A stretch of 11,663 nucleotides of DNA. Source: Candidatus Nomurabacteria bacterium. Its GTDB lineage: Bacteria; Patescibacteriota; Saccharimonadia; Saccharimonadales; Saccharimonadaceae. The translations under genes and the position numbers were made by a program. The stretch spans positions 1-11,663 of the forward strand of contig JAISDN010000056.1 of NCBI GenBank assembly GCA_031264785.1. The letters are read 5' to 3'. Under the pieces are notes generated by a model, which was not told the origin of the DNA, did no database searches, and saw only the letters and a program-made list of their open reading frames with translations. Positions 1 to 6,629 of the stretch are shown piece by piece (positions within the stretch are counted from its first letter, which is position 1; every line of letters starts with the position of its first letter).

Positions 1-1005
1 ACCAACAACGGCAACAACCAAACCATCAACTACTACGTCCCCACTATAACGGTTGACAAGTACGGCAGACTAACTAATCTTAGTACTACTAATGCTTGGA
101 ATTTGAATGCGGGGGTGGGACTAGGCATGGATGCTAGTGGGAATATGAAAATTAACGATAACAATAGCAATGGTCTGACGTTTCTGAATAGCGGTGATAT
201 CATCTATATACACTTAATTGACAACAGCACAAACACGGTTCCGACCGGTACCATTGGTGCAAGCGGTGGCTTGATTATTAATAATAATGACCAACTTCAG
301 ATCAGCGCACCGATCTGTCCGGCTAAAAACTCTAGTGGTCAAGATCAAAGCCTTATTTGGAGTAATAATAATCGATTTGAATGCGTTGACGGCTATGCTT
401 GGAAGCTGGCGGGTGATCTATCTGCTGTTGACTCTGGCATAGAAATTAATACTGATAATACGGTGAGATTTCTTAAAGACGCAGGCCTAACTGTGCAGCG
501 TGTTGGTAATGATATAAAATACGGCCTAAATATAGCCGAAATAGCACAAGCCCTCGGATTGGTGACATGCAATACTGTAACACAAAAGCTGCATTGGACG
601 GGAAGCACGTTTAATTGTCAGACAGATAGAGATGCCAATACCACATATTCATTAAGCAAAACAACTGGTTCTGGTGGTGGTATAGTGAAGCTTACTGGTA
701 GTGACGGTAGTGTATCGCAGGTAAGTGTCCCCGTGGCCCGTAATATAGATTGGTCGCCGACATGTGGTACAAAATTAGAACCGGGCGACGAGGAAATGCT
801 TTGCGATATTAGTTTTATCAAAACTGGTTTTACGCCAACGTATGCTGCCATTTTAGACGCCGTAACTTGGGGCATACCATCTCCAGTCAGTTGTGTGTGG
901 GACAGATACGGTGATTTAACAGATGAATCAGTATCCGTTAGTTGTAAAAATTTTGGAACATATGACAGTGACGTAGGTGTTTTAACGGTGCTACTATTTC
1001 CATAA
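1..1005 (+). CDS. Extracellular fibre/adhesin-like protein, C-terminal part (5' end outside window)
   Basis: The reading frame is open from base 1, so this is the 3' part of a longer gene; 334 residues are visible before the TAA. The first third is rich in Asn, Thr and Gly with short beta-like units (for example ITVDKYGRLT), as in phage tail-fibre or bacterial surface-fibre repeats. The rest holds eight cysteines in four local pairs: near residues 106/128, 189/205, 255/268 and 298/315. The first two pairs sit in related units of the form C-x(n)-L-x-W-x(n)-F-x-C, which suggests an internal repeat. Paired Cys imply disulfides and therefore an extracellular location. No membrane anchor or sortase motif occurs at the C-terminus (ends LLFP), so anchoring would have to be N-terminal. 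An internal TTG at 103 is unlikely to be the true start because the frame runs on upstream. The specific function is not recognised; attachment to a host cell or a pilus/tail-like structure is inference only. Confidence 0.7.
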   Translation, partial: TNNGNNQTINYYVPTITVDKYGRLTNLSTTNAWNLNAGVGLGMDASGNMKINDNNSNGLTFLNSGDIIYIHLIDNSTNTVPTGTIGASGGLIINNNDQLQISAPICPAKNSSGQDQSLIWSNNNRFECVDGYAWKLAGDLSAVDSGIEINTDNTVRFLKDAGLTVQRVGNDIKYGLNIAEIAQALGLVTCNTVTQKLHWTGSTFNCQTDRDANTTYSLSKTTGSGGGIVKLTGSDGSVSQVSVPVARNIDWSPTCGTKLEPGDEEMLCDISFIKTGFTPTYAAILDAVTWGIPSPVSCVWDRYGDLTDESVSVSCKNFGTYDSDVGVLTVLLFP

Positions 1006-1012
1006 GATTCTT

Positions 1013-1042
1013 AAAAATCGCGCAGCTTTTAAGCTGCGCGAT
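1013..1042. terminator. Hairpin terminator shared by convergent genes
   Basis: A near-perfect inverted repeat (1017-1042) has 12-bp arms, ATCGCGCAGCTT and AAGCTGCGCGAT, around a 2-nt loop. On the minus strand the hairpin is followed by TTTTAAG (complement of 1010-1016), a classic U-tract for the gene ending at 1047. On the plus strand the downstream sequence is only ATATTC, so it is weaker for the gene ending at 1005. It probably works in both directions, better on minus. Confidence 0.8.
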
Positions 1043-1046
1043 ATAT

Positions 1047-1904
1047 TCAACCTCCTTTTAAATACTTGATTGATAACTTCACGTTATCGGTGAAAATTAT
1101 GTCTGGCTTATGTCTCATGGCTTTTTTCATAGATGATTTATCCTTGATAGTGTAGAGCGCCACTTTAATATTACTCTTGTGGGCTACTCTTAAGACGGAC
1201 TTAGACGCTTTAACATACGGTACGGATACAACGTCAATAAAACTTGGTAAGGATTTGATTTTTTTAATCAAATCCACTTTTACGTTTTGCGTAATATACA
1301 TGTACGGAACGGATCTAAGTTTAGAATGAATAAATTTTAAACTACTCATAGATTGAGACTGGATCATCACTCGTTTCTCAAGCCCATATTTTTTGATAAG
1401 CTTGATCAGTTTTTTATCCATTTTACGCGCAGACCTTGGAGATACATAATAAGACTTTGGCTCGACTACATAAAAAACATCGTCACCAAAATTATTAAAC
1501 ATTTCGCTCAAGCGCATTAACCTTTCACCGTTTCTAAGCTTTATTCTATCCAATTTTTTTGATGTGGTTTTGGACACAGTAATATTTTTGCCGGTTAGAT
1601 GTTTCAAATTATTGTCATGCGTAACGAATAAAACACCGTCTTTGCTAGGGACAATATCAGGTTCAAGAAAAATCGAGCCTGACGATATAGCGCTATAATA
1701 CGCCGACAGACTGGATTCAGGGTGTTTTGGCGATCCGCCACGATGAGCAATTAACATTACGTGATTTTTACTTGAGGCCTTGACCGATTTTGACATGGTT
1801 GATTTTGGTGCAAGCGGTTTAGCGGCAGCATAAACAAAAAACATATTACAAGTGCTAAAACATATGATTACAGTAGCTATAACTAATATTCTTCCGAGCC
1901 TCAT
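1047..1904 (-). CDS. Secreted glycerophosphodiester phosphodiesterase (GDPD family)
   Basis: This enzyme family hydrolyses glycerophosphodiesters to sn-glycerol 3-phosphate plus an alcohol; secreted GlpQ-type members can also attack teichoic acids. The family signature is complete: His54-Arg55-Gly56, Glu63, Glu81 and Asp83 (metal ligands; the usual ELD is EPD here), His96-Asp97, and Glu148-x-Lys150, on a TIM-barrel length of about 240 residues. Residues 1-28 form a signal peptide with a hydrophobic core (VIATVIICF) and a likely cleavage after the Ala-rich VYAAA, so the enzyme should act outside the membrane. The mature part is notably Lys/Ser-rich. I chose ATG at 1904 (285 aa) because AGGAGG at 1918-1913 sits 8 nt upstream; the GTG three codons earlier overlaps this Shine-Dalgarno. 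It has its own promoter (2022-2050). The role could be scavenging host phospholipid head groups or cleaving host wall polymer; the substrate cannot be read from the sequence. Confidence 0.88.
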   Translation of the reverse strand: MRLGRILVIATVIICFSTCNMFFVYAAAKPLAPKSTMSKSVKASSKNHVMLIAHRGGSPKHPESSLSAYYSAISSGSIFLEPDIVPSKDGVLFVTHDNNLKHLTGKNITVSKTTSKKLDRIKLRNGERLMRLSEMFNNFGDDVFYVVEPKSYYVSPRSARKMDKKLIKLIKKYGLEKRVMIQSQSMSSLKFIHSKLRSVPYMYITQNVKVDLIKKIKSLPSFIDVVSVPYVKASKSVLRVAHKSNIKVALYTIKDKSSMKKAMRHKPDIIFTDNVKLSIKYLKGG

Positions 1905-1971
1905 TAGAAGCACCTCCTCATTACGGATAAAGTGGGAAATTGATTATGAAATGTGCTAACTTATCTACTCT

Positions 1972-2001
1972 ACAGTCCTGCCTAACTCAATGGGGGACTG
2001 T
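1972..2001 (-). promoter_or_regulatory. Hairpin in the GDPD 5' leader
   Basis: Arms ACAGTCC (1972-1978) and GGACTGT (1995-2001) are perfectly complementary across 16 nt. The element lies inside the roughly 110-nt untranslated leader predicted between the minus-strand TATAAT at 2027-2022 and the start codon at 1904. No U-tract follows it, so it is not a simple terminator. It could be an RNA structure or an operator for a dimeric repressor. Confidence 0.45.
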
Positions 2002-2021
2002 TAATTAAACTTTATGTGTTT

Positions 2022-2050
2022 ATTATACACCATTTCCACATTTTTTACAA
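2022..2050 (-). promoter_or_regulatory. Sigma-70-type promoter for the GDPD gene
   Basis: Reading the minus strand, TTGTAA (2050-2045) and a perfect TATAAT (2027-2022) are separated by 17 bp. Transcription would start near 2015, giving a leader of about 110 nt. Confidence 0.65.
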
Positions 2051-2076
2051 CCACAATCCAAACTAAGCGTAAAATC

Positions 2077-2114
2077 ATACTGGTAAATCACTGATTGAGA
2101 TACTGACAAATCAC
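2077..2114. repeat. Direct repeat, 2 x 15 bp at 23-bp spacing
   Basis: ATACTGGTAAATCAC (2077-2091) recurs as ATACTGACAAATCAC (2100-2114), 13 of 15 bases identical. The repeats lie 26-63 bp upstream of the abiE -35 box and on the same helical face to within a few bases. They are possible binding sites for the AbiEi antitoxin or another regulator. Confidence 0.45.
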
Positions 2115-2139
2115 CGGTTATATCTGTAAAAATAAAAAC

Positions 2140-2168
2140 TTGACGAAAACGATTACGTTTGTTATACT
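2140..2168 (+). promoter_or_regulatory. Sigma-70-type promoter of the abiE module
   Basis: TTGACG (2140-2145) and TATACT (2163-2168) are separated by 17 bp, close to consensus. The predicted start is near 2175, about 34 nt before the antitoxin start codon. A small inverted repeat, AAACG/CGTTT (2147-2160), sits in the spacer. Confidence 0.72.
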
Positions 2169-2175
2169 CTAAATT

Positions 2176-2194
2176 AAGTTGTACTTTACAACTT
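2176..2194. promoter_or_regulatory. Inverted repeat at the abiE transcription start (operator candidate)
   Basis: Perfect 8-bp arms AAGTTGTA (2176-2183) and TACAACTT (2187-2194) are separated by CTT. The position, from the predicted start of transcription to just before the AAGGAG ribosome binding site (2198-2203), suits an operator for negative autoregulation, which AbiEi antitoxins are known to carry out. As RNA it would be a weak hairpin. Confidence 0.55.
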
Positions 2195-2208
2195 GAAAAG
2201 GAGTAGAA

Positions 2209-2787
2209 ATGCAAAATAAGATGAAGTTATTGCTGAAAAGTGGACACAACGTCTTCAATATGGACGACTTGGGGCTGGTTTGGGGGCAAAACAAGCGCTC
2301 GGACACAGTCCAATCGGCTCGAGATTACGCCCGCAAGGGTGAATTGATTCGCTTGCGACGAGGCCTGTATGTAGTGGACCAACAAAATATCCAGATTGAA
2401 GAGGTGGCCGGGCGGGCTTTTACGCCCTCTTATATCACTGGTGAAACAGTGCTGGCAATGCAGGGCCTGATATTTCCCGCCACCACTGAGGTGTATTGTG
2501 CTGCGCTAAAGACCAAAAGGATTGCTATTAACGGCTATGAGATTATCTACCATATGCTGAAGCCAGAAGTGTTTTACAATCCGATTGGTATAGAAAATCG
2601 TGACAATTTTGCTGTAGCCAGCCTCGAGCGTGCCATCGCCGATTTGATTTATATTTACGATGGAAAATATGACTTTGAGCGGTTGCACGATGTCGACTGG
2701 GGCAAATTGACCAAAATCGGCAAAATATACCAGAAAAAAGTCGTGATTAAGCGGATTGATGATTTGAGGAGGAGGATGTATGAATAA
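2209..2787 (+). CDS. abiEi: AbiEi-family antitoxin / winged-helix transcriptional regulator
   Basis: This 192-aa protein has the architecture of AbiEi antitoxins of AbiE toxin-antitoxin systems. An N-terminal winged helix-turn-helix (about residues 12-56) ends in the characteristic basic wing with GELIRLRRGLYVV. A C-terminal alpha/beta domain follows (about 60-190) with the helix ASLERAIADLIY. The ATG at 2209 is preceded by AAGGAG with 5-nt spacing. The C-terminal coding sequence overlaps the toxin gene by 8 nt, the usual coupled antitoxin-first order. Known AbiEi proteins repress their own promoter through the N-terminal domain and neutralise the toxin through the C-terminal domain; the inverted repeats around the start of transcription fit that. 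The alternative is a stand-alone regulator, but the adjacent nucleotidyltransferase makes this unlikely. Confidence 0.85.
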   Translation: MQNKMKLLLKSGHNVFNMDDLGLVWGQNKRSDTVQSARDYARKGELIRLRRGLYVVDQQNIQIEEVAGRAFTPSYITGETVLAMQGLIFPATTEVYCAALKTKRIAINGYEIIYHMLKPEVFYNPIGIENRDNFAVASLERAIADLIYIYDGKYDFERLHDVDWGKLTKIGKIYQKKVVIKRIDDLRRRMYE

Positions 2788-3463
2788 TTTTGACGAGCAC
2801 GAACGGACGCTGGTGCAGATTTTACAGAAGCTCTTTTTGGATAATGAGGTGTCGACTCAATTAGTGTTTAAGGGCGGGACGTGCCTGATGTTTTTCTACG
2901 ACCTAGATCGTCTCTCGACAGACCTCGATTTCGATGTTCGGCACGGCATCAAGAGCTTGAATACCGACAAAATTAGCGAGGCTGTGTCGGCATATCTAAC
3001 TATCGAAGACCAGCGCGAGAAATACCATACTTACTTTTGGAATGGTAAGTATCAAAAGGGACTACACGGTATTAAAGTTGAGGTCAGTAAGCGCGATTTC
3101 CCGCAAAAAATCGTCATCAAGAATTTTTTGGGCGTGAACATTGCAACTCTGGCGCCCGAACAAATGCTAGCACATAAGTTGGCGGCACTGAGCGATCGCA
3201 ACAAAAATCGCGATTTGTATGATTCGAACTTTATGCTTGAGAAAAATTGGAATATTGATGACGAGATTATCAAGGCGCGTGCCGGTATGGAGACTAAAGA
3301 GTATCTGCAGACTATAATCGACAAGTTAGAAAAAAATCACGATTCTATACAGAAGTTTATTTTGAATGATTTAGGTGGTATGCTTAACCAAGCTCGACGT
3401 GATTGGGTACGTAAAAACCTGCTTGATTCGTTGAAGCGTCAGCTTTTGATCCGGACTAGATAA
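2780..3463 (+). CDS. abiEii: AbiEii/AbiGii-family nucleotidyltransferase toxin
   Basis: The 227-aa protein belongs to the AbiEii fold of DNA polymerase-beta-like nucleotidyltransferases. Visible motifs are Lys31-Gly32-Gly33-Thr34, then Arg44-x-Ser46-x-Asp48-x-Asp50 (DLDFDV; metal-binding acids), a later acid at Glu101 in IKVEVSK, and the C-terminal HKLAALSDRNKNRDLYD block (Lys133, Asp145). All catalytic motifs look intact, so the toxin should be active. Relatives are growth-inhibiting toxins; the mycobacterial MenT relatives add pyrimidines to the tRNA acceptor end, so tRNA is a plausible target here by analogy. The ATG at 2780 lies inside the last codons of the antitoxin, with a long purine ribosome binding site (GAGGAGGAGG, 2766-2775). 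No terminator separates it from tpiA. Its last codons share a 10-mer with the palindromic repeat after tsf. Confidence 0.85.
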   Translation: MNNFDEHERTLVQILQKLFLDNEVSTQLVFKGGTCLMFFYDLDRLSTDLDFDVRHGIKSLNTDKISEAVSAYLTIEDQREKYHTYFWNGKYQKGLHGIKVEVSKRDFPQKIVIKNFLGVNIATLAPEQMLAHKLAALSDRNKNRDLYDSNFMLEKNWNIDDEIIKARAGMETKEYLQTIIDKLEKNHDSIQKFILNDLGGMLNQARRDWVRKNLLDSLKRQLLIRTR

Positions 3464-3491
3464 TCGAGTTTTCTTTTCTCTCGCCTTGTTG

Positions 3492-3500
3492 TGGTATAAT
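3492..3500 (+). promoter_or_regulatory. Extended -10 promoter for the tpiA operon
   Basis: TGGTATAAT (3492-3500) is a perfect extended -10 (TGn plus TATAAT). The region 17 bp upstream (TCTTTT) is a poor -35, as is common for extended -10 promoters. The predicted start is near 3507, leaving a leader of about 16 nt that carries a weak AGGG ribosome binding site (3514-3517). Confidence 0.6.
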
Positions 3501-3522
3501 TATTACATAGAGCAGGGTAGTT

Positions 3523-4302
3523 ATGAAATATATTGTCGGAAACTGGAAAATGAATTTGAATGTGCCGGAGAGCGCGGCTTGTTTTTTGCGAGTTCGGGAA
3601 TTGGTTAGGGCGCAAAATGACGATTTGGGCGATGGCGCGACAGTGGTAATTTGCCCAACTTTTTTGGCTTTGCAGACGCTTAATATTGAGAATGATTCGG
3701 AAATTCGGCTGGGCGCGCAAAATTGCAACGCTCAGGATTCTGGCGCTTTGACTGGCGAGGTTTCGGCAGTGATGCTGAAAGGCATTGCTGACTATGTTTT
3801 GGTCGGCCACAGCGAGCGACGGCAGAATTTTCACGAAACCGACGCCGATGTCAACGAGAAATTATTGGCTTGTTTGCGCCATAATTTGCGGCCGATTGTT
3901 TGCGTTGGCGAAACTTTGCGACAGAGAAAAGCCGGCCAGACTGATACAGTTTTGCGTAACCAGCTGGACGGGGCTTTGCAAGGAGTTCGGGCTAGCGAGG
4001 CTAATAAAATCATTGTGGCTTATGAACCGATTTGGGCGATTAGCACGGTTAGTAATGGGGAAATTCCCAGTCCAAACGATCTGGCTCAAGCCATCCAAAC
4101 CATCAAATCCCAACTTGGTTTTATGTTTGGCGATAAAAATGCCATTCCAGTGCTATACGGCGGCAGTGTTGACGACCAAAACGCCGCTGAAATTTTGAAA
4201 ATTGAGGCTGTGGAAGGATTTTTGGTGGGAGGGGCTAGCCTTAACCCCCAAAAGTTTGCTACAATAGTAAAAATAGCGAGAAGGAGTGGGAAGGAATTAT
4301 GA
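3523..4302 (+). CDS. tpiA: Triose-phosphate isomerase
   Basis: This cytoplasmic glycolytic enzyme interconverts dihydroxyacetone phosphate and glyceraldehyde 3-phosphate. The 259-aa length is typical. All catalytic residues are present: Asn7 and Lys9 in GNWKMN, His96 in VGHSERR, and Glu168 in AYEPIWAI; the phosphate-binding LYGGSV (211-216) and LVGGASL (234-240) loops are intact. The mobile loop 6 after Glu168 departs from the common IGTGKTA: here it is ISTVSNGEIPSP, with the usual Gly-Thr-Gly replaced by Ser-Thr-Val and a slightly longer loop. This is the first gene of a compact operon. Its TGA overlaps the next ATG by 4 nt (ATGA, 4299-4302), so translation is probably coupled to the unrelated membrane-protein genes behind it. 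The ribosome binding site is weak. Confidence 0.96.
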   Translation: MKYIVGNWKMNLNVPESAACFLRVRELVRAQNDDLGDGATVVICPTFLALQTLNIENDSEIRLGAQNCNAQDSGALTGEVSAVMLKGIADYVLVGHSERRQNFHETDADVNEKLLACLRHNLRPIVCVGETLRQRKAGQTDTVLRNQLDGALQGVRASEANKIIVAYEPIWAISTVSNGEIPSPNDLAQAIQTIKSQLGFMFGDKNAIPVLYGGSVDDQNAAEILKIEAVEGFLVGGASLNPQKFATIVKIARRSGKEL

Positions 4303-5468
4303 AAGAATTGGATTTTGAAGAGTTGGATCAAGTGATGGACGATATGAAAGATAGTGATAATATCACCAAGTCAATTGCGGCGGACGTGGCGAAAATTGAA
4401 GAAATTAAAAAAGTTTCGGACAAACCGAAACCAGTTAAACCAGCGGTTACTACCAAAAAACCGGCAGCTAAAAAAACCACCGCACCCAAGAAAAAGCCAG
4501 CCGAAAAACCTAAATCCAAAAAATCCGACGAAGGCGAGCGAGTGTTTGTGAAGGTCTTAACCAAACCGCCCGAGCCGGAGGTGATAACCTTCCAGCCCAA
4601 CCCGAAAACTGGCAAATTTATGGATTTGGTTAGCCCGCTGTCCGATATGTCGATTCAGGGCGAGCGGCCAAAACTGGACGCTGCCACAGAGGAGTTGCCG
4701 GCAGCTGAAGAATTTGTGATTGAAAATGCGCCGGTGGACGAACCGGTTGACAACGAGCCAGTGGCCGAAGAATTGACGATGGAAGAAGAGCCGACCGTAG
4801 AAGTGGTTTCGGTCAGCGAAGTTGAAGTCCGCGAGCGGCTAAATAACGCCGGACTCGATCCAGACGCCACGCTGGAAGAGCTGGACGAGAGTTTTGAAGA
4901 GCCCGAAACGGACGAAACTGAAGATGAAGTTTTGGACAGCATTATGAAAGATTTGGAAGACGAGCCGGAAGCCGAAGTGTCAGAGGTGGCGGAGGCGGCC
5001 GAAGAGCTGGAGCAGCTGGCCGATATTCTTGATATTCCGGATCATTCCGAAGCCTTTTTATCGGATGTGGAAATCGAAAAACGGCCTTTGGGCGGCGAAG
5101 AAACGGCTGTCGAAATGGGCGCTTTGGCAGTGGAAGAAGCTAAAGATATTGCGCCTATTACCGAGGAGGAAAAAACCGATCCCGCCACCGAAAAAGAAAT
5201 TTTGGCCGACGAAGAATTTATCAAGGATGAGCTCAAAACCGACATTGTAAAAGAGCCCGCGCCAGAGAAAAAACCTGAAAAAACCAAGCCCGAGAAGCCG
5301 GCTAAAGCGCCAAAACCACCGAAACCATCCAAGCCGCCCAAGCCGGTCAGAATGTCGGGCGAGCCGCGCAAAGGCACGAAAGTTATTCTTTACATTTTGC
5401 TGGTGATTTTGTTCATAATTTTGGGCGGATCGCTGGGCGCGCTGGCTTATTTTTCGGGATTGTTTTAG
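4299..5468 (+). CDS. Tail-anchored, acidic, intrinsically disordered membrane protein, function unknown
   Basis: I do not recognise this 389-aa protein. It has no signal peptide. Residues 1-35 are an acidic amphipathic stretch, about 40-75 is Lys/Pro/Ala-rich (histone-tail-like), and about 80-115 is a more ordered-looking segment containing GKFMDLVSPLSDMS. Residues 115-310 are extremely Glu/Asp-rich with predicted helix, about 310-352 is a Lys-Pro spacer with tandem PKP/PP units, and about 361-385 forms one hydrophobic membrane helix ending almost at the C-terminus (YFSGLF). Basic residues before the helix (RKGTK) predict a cytoplasmic N-terminal bulk with only a few residues outside. It overlaps tpiA by 4 nt and lies 9 nt before the site-2 protease gene, so the two are surely co-transcribed. 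A single-pass, N-in membrane protein next to such a protease could be its substrate or partner; this is inference. Confidence 0.8.
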   Translation: MKELDFEELDQVMDDMKDSDNITKSIAADVAKIEEIKKVSDKPKPVKPAVTTKKPAAKKTTAPKKKPAEKPKSKKSDEGERVFVKVLTKPPEPEVITFQPNPKTGKFMDLVSPLSDMSIQGERPKLDAATEELPAAEEFVIENAPVDEPVDNEPVAEELTMEEEPTVEVVSVSEVEVRERLNNAGLDPDATLEELDESFEEPETDETEDEVLDSIMKDLEDEPEAEVSEVAEAAEELEQLADILDIPDHSEAFLSDVEIEKRPLGGEETAVEMGALAVEEAKDIAPITEEEKTDPATEKEILADEEFIKDELKTDIVKEPAPEKKPEKTKPEKPAKAPKPPKPSKPPKPVRMSGEPRKGTKVILYILLVILFIILGGSLGALAYFSGLF

Positions 5469-5477
5469 GAGTTTTTT

Positions 5478-6629
5478 ATGGAGTGGTATCAGTTAATTAT
5501 TGGGATTCTGGTCGGTCTGTGTTTGCTGGTGATTATTGTGACTATTCACGAGCTGGGGCACGCTATTATGGCCCGCCGCAACAAAGTGATAGTCGAAGAA
5601 TTTGGCGTTGGTTTTCCGCCGCGCGCCAAGATTTTGGGCAAATATAAGGGCACGCTGGTAACGCTAAACTGGCTGCCGATCGGCGGTTTCTGCAAAATGA
5701 AGGACGAATTTGACTCGGCCAAGAGCAAAGGCTCGTATGGTTCGGTCAGTTTTTGGCCCAAAACCCAGATTTTGCTGGCTGGCGTAGCTGCTAATTTTTT
5801 GTTAGCTGTTGTAATTTTTACAACATTAGCGATTTTTGGTATGCCAAAAGTTTTTGACGGTCAATGGACGATGCCAAATGACACTACCACCGTCACGTCG
5901 CCGGTCAAAGTCGCTGCGCCAGTGGCGGACGACAGTCCAGCTGGCCAGATTGGCTTAAAACAAGACGACGAAATTATTTCGCTGGCTGGCCAAAAATTAA
6001 CCGACACCACTGAACTGCCAAAAATCACCGAACAAAATCGTGGCCAAACCGTGCCAATCGAATACCGAAGAGACGGCCAAACCATCCAAACTGAAGTTGC
6101 CCTACGCGAAAAATCCGACAACGGCTATCTGGGCGTCAGTGCCGGCCAGTCGGAATTTTACCGCAGCACTTGGTCGGCGCCGATTGTCGGCGTGGTCAAC
6201 GCTGGGCAATTTGCTTGGTGGACGCTGGAAGGGCTGGGCCAGATTTTGGCCAATCTCGGCAGCGGCATTGCCGGCTCGTTTTCGGCCGATTCCGCCACTC
6301 GCGAAGCCGCCAGCGCCGATCTTAGCAAAGCTGGCGACGGCGTATCTGGACCGGTCGGGATTTTGGGTGTGATTTTTCCAAACGCCGTTATGGCCGGCGC
6401 CACCCAACTACTGTTCATCTCTGGCCTAATTTCACTAGCGCTGGCCGTTATGAACTTACTGCCGATCCCTGGACTGGATGGTGGCCGCTGGGTCTTGACA
6501 ATAATCTTCAAACTGATTAAAAAACCCCTAACCGAAGACTTGGAAGCCAAAATCAACGGCGTCGGTATGATGATTCTGTTCGGCTTGATAATTTTGATTA
6601 GCGTAATCGATATTATGAAAATATGGTAG
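5478..6629 (+). CDS. rseP: RseP-like site-2 intramembrane zinc metalloprotease (M50) with PDZ domain
   Basis: This 383-aa membrane protease cleaves transmembrane segments of its substrates; in other bacteria RseP/RasP release transcription factors by cutting anti-sigma factors or clear signal-peptide remnants. The zinc-binding H24-E25-L26-G27-H28 lies in the first membrane helix (about 5-30), followed by the conserved EFGVGFPPR and LPIGGF segments. A second helix spans about 96-120, a single PDZ domain about 145-212, and the third zinc ligand is Asp334 in NLLPIPGLDGG, within the third helix region; a last helix covers 350-380. The order and length match the family. The ATG at 5478 is preceded by AGGAG (5467-5471), which overlaps the upstream stop codon. 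It sits between a tail-anchored protein gene and a second intramembrane protease, with a 7-nt overlap to the latter. The symbol is by family; orthology of function is not proven. Confidence 0.92.
   Translation: MEWYQLIIGILVGLCLLVIIVTIHELGHAIMARRNKVIVEEFGVGFPPRAKILGKYKGTLVTLNWLPIGGFCKMKDEFDSAKSKGSYGSVSFWPKTQILLAGVAANFLLAVVIFTTLAIFGMPKVFDGQWTMPNDTTTVTSPVKVAAPVADDSPAGQIGLKQDDEIISLAGQKLTDTTELPKITEQNRGQTVPIEYRRDGQTIQTEVALREKSDNGYLGVSAGQSEFYRSTWSAPIVGVVNAGQFAWWTLEGLGQILANLGSGIAGSFSADSATREAASADLSKAGDGVSGPVGILGVIFPNAVMAGATQLLFISGLISLALAVMNLLPIPGLDGGRWVLTIIFKLIKKPLTEDLEAKINGVGMMILFGLIILISVIDIMKIW

Larger units (their letters stand above)
1905..2208. other. Divergent intergenic region between GDPD and abiE genes
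   Basis: This 304-bp AT-rich stretch holds no convincing gene. It contains the GDPD promoter and leader on the minus strand, the abiE promoter on the plus strand, a 7-bp-arm hairpin (1972-2001), a 15-bp direct repeat at 23-bp spacing (2077-2114), and two inverted repeats around the abiE start of transcription (2147-2160 and 2176-2194). A 63-codon minus-strand reading frame across it overlaps both promoters and has no credible ribosome binding site. Confidence 0.7.

Noticed and set aside
2100..2130. Possible short CRISPR-like repeat pair upstream of abiE
   Set aside because: Only two copies of 15 bp with an 8-bp gap; far too short and too few for an array. It is kept as an operator-type direct repeat.
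2023..2214. 63-codon minus-strand frame between the GDPD and abiE genes
   Set aside because: It overlaps both divergent promoters and the operator-like repeats, has no good ribosome binding site, and its composition looks random.
3439..3834. 131-codon minus-strand frame across the tpiA start
   Set aside because: It covers the tpiA promoter and start codon and resembles no known protein.
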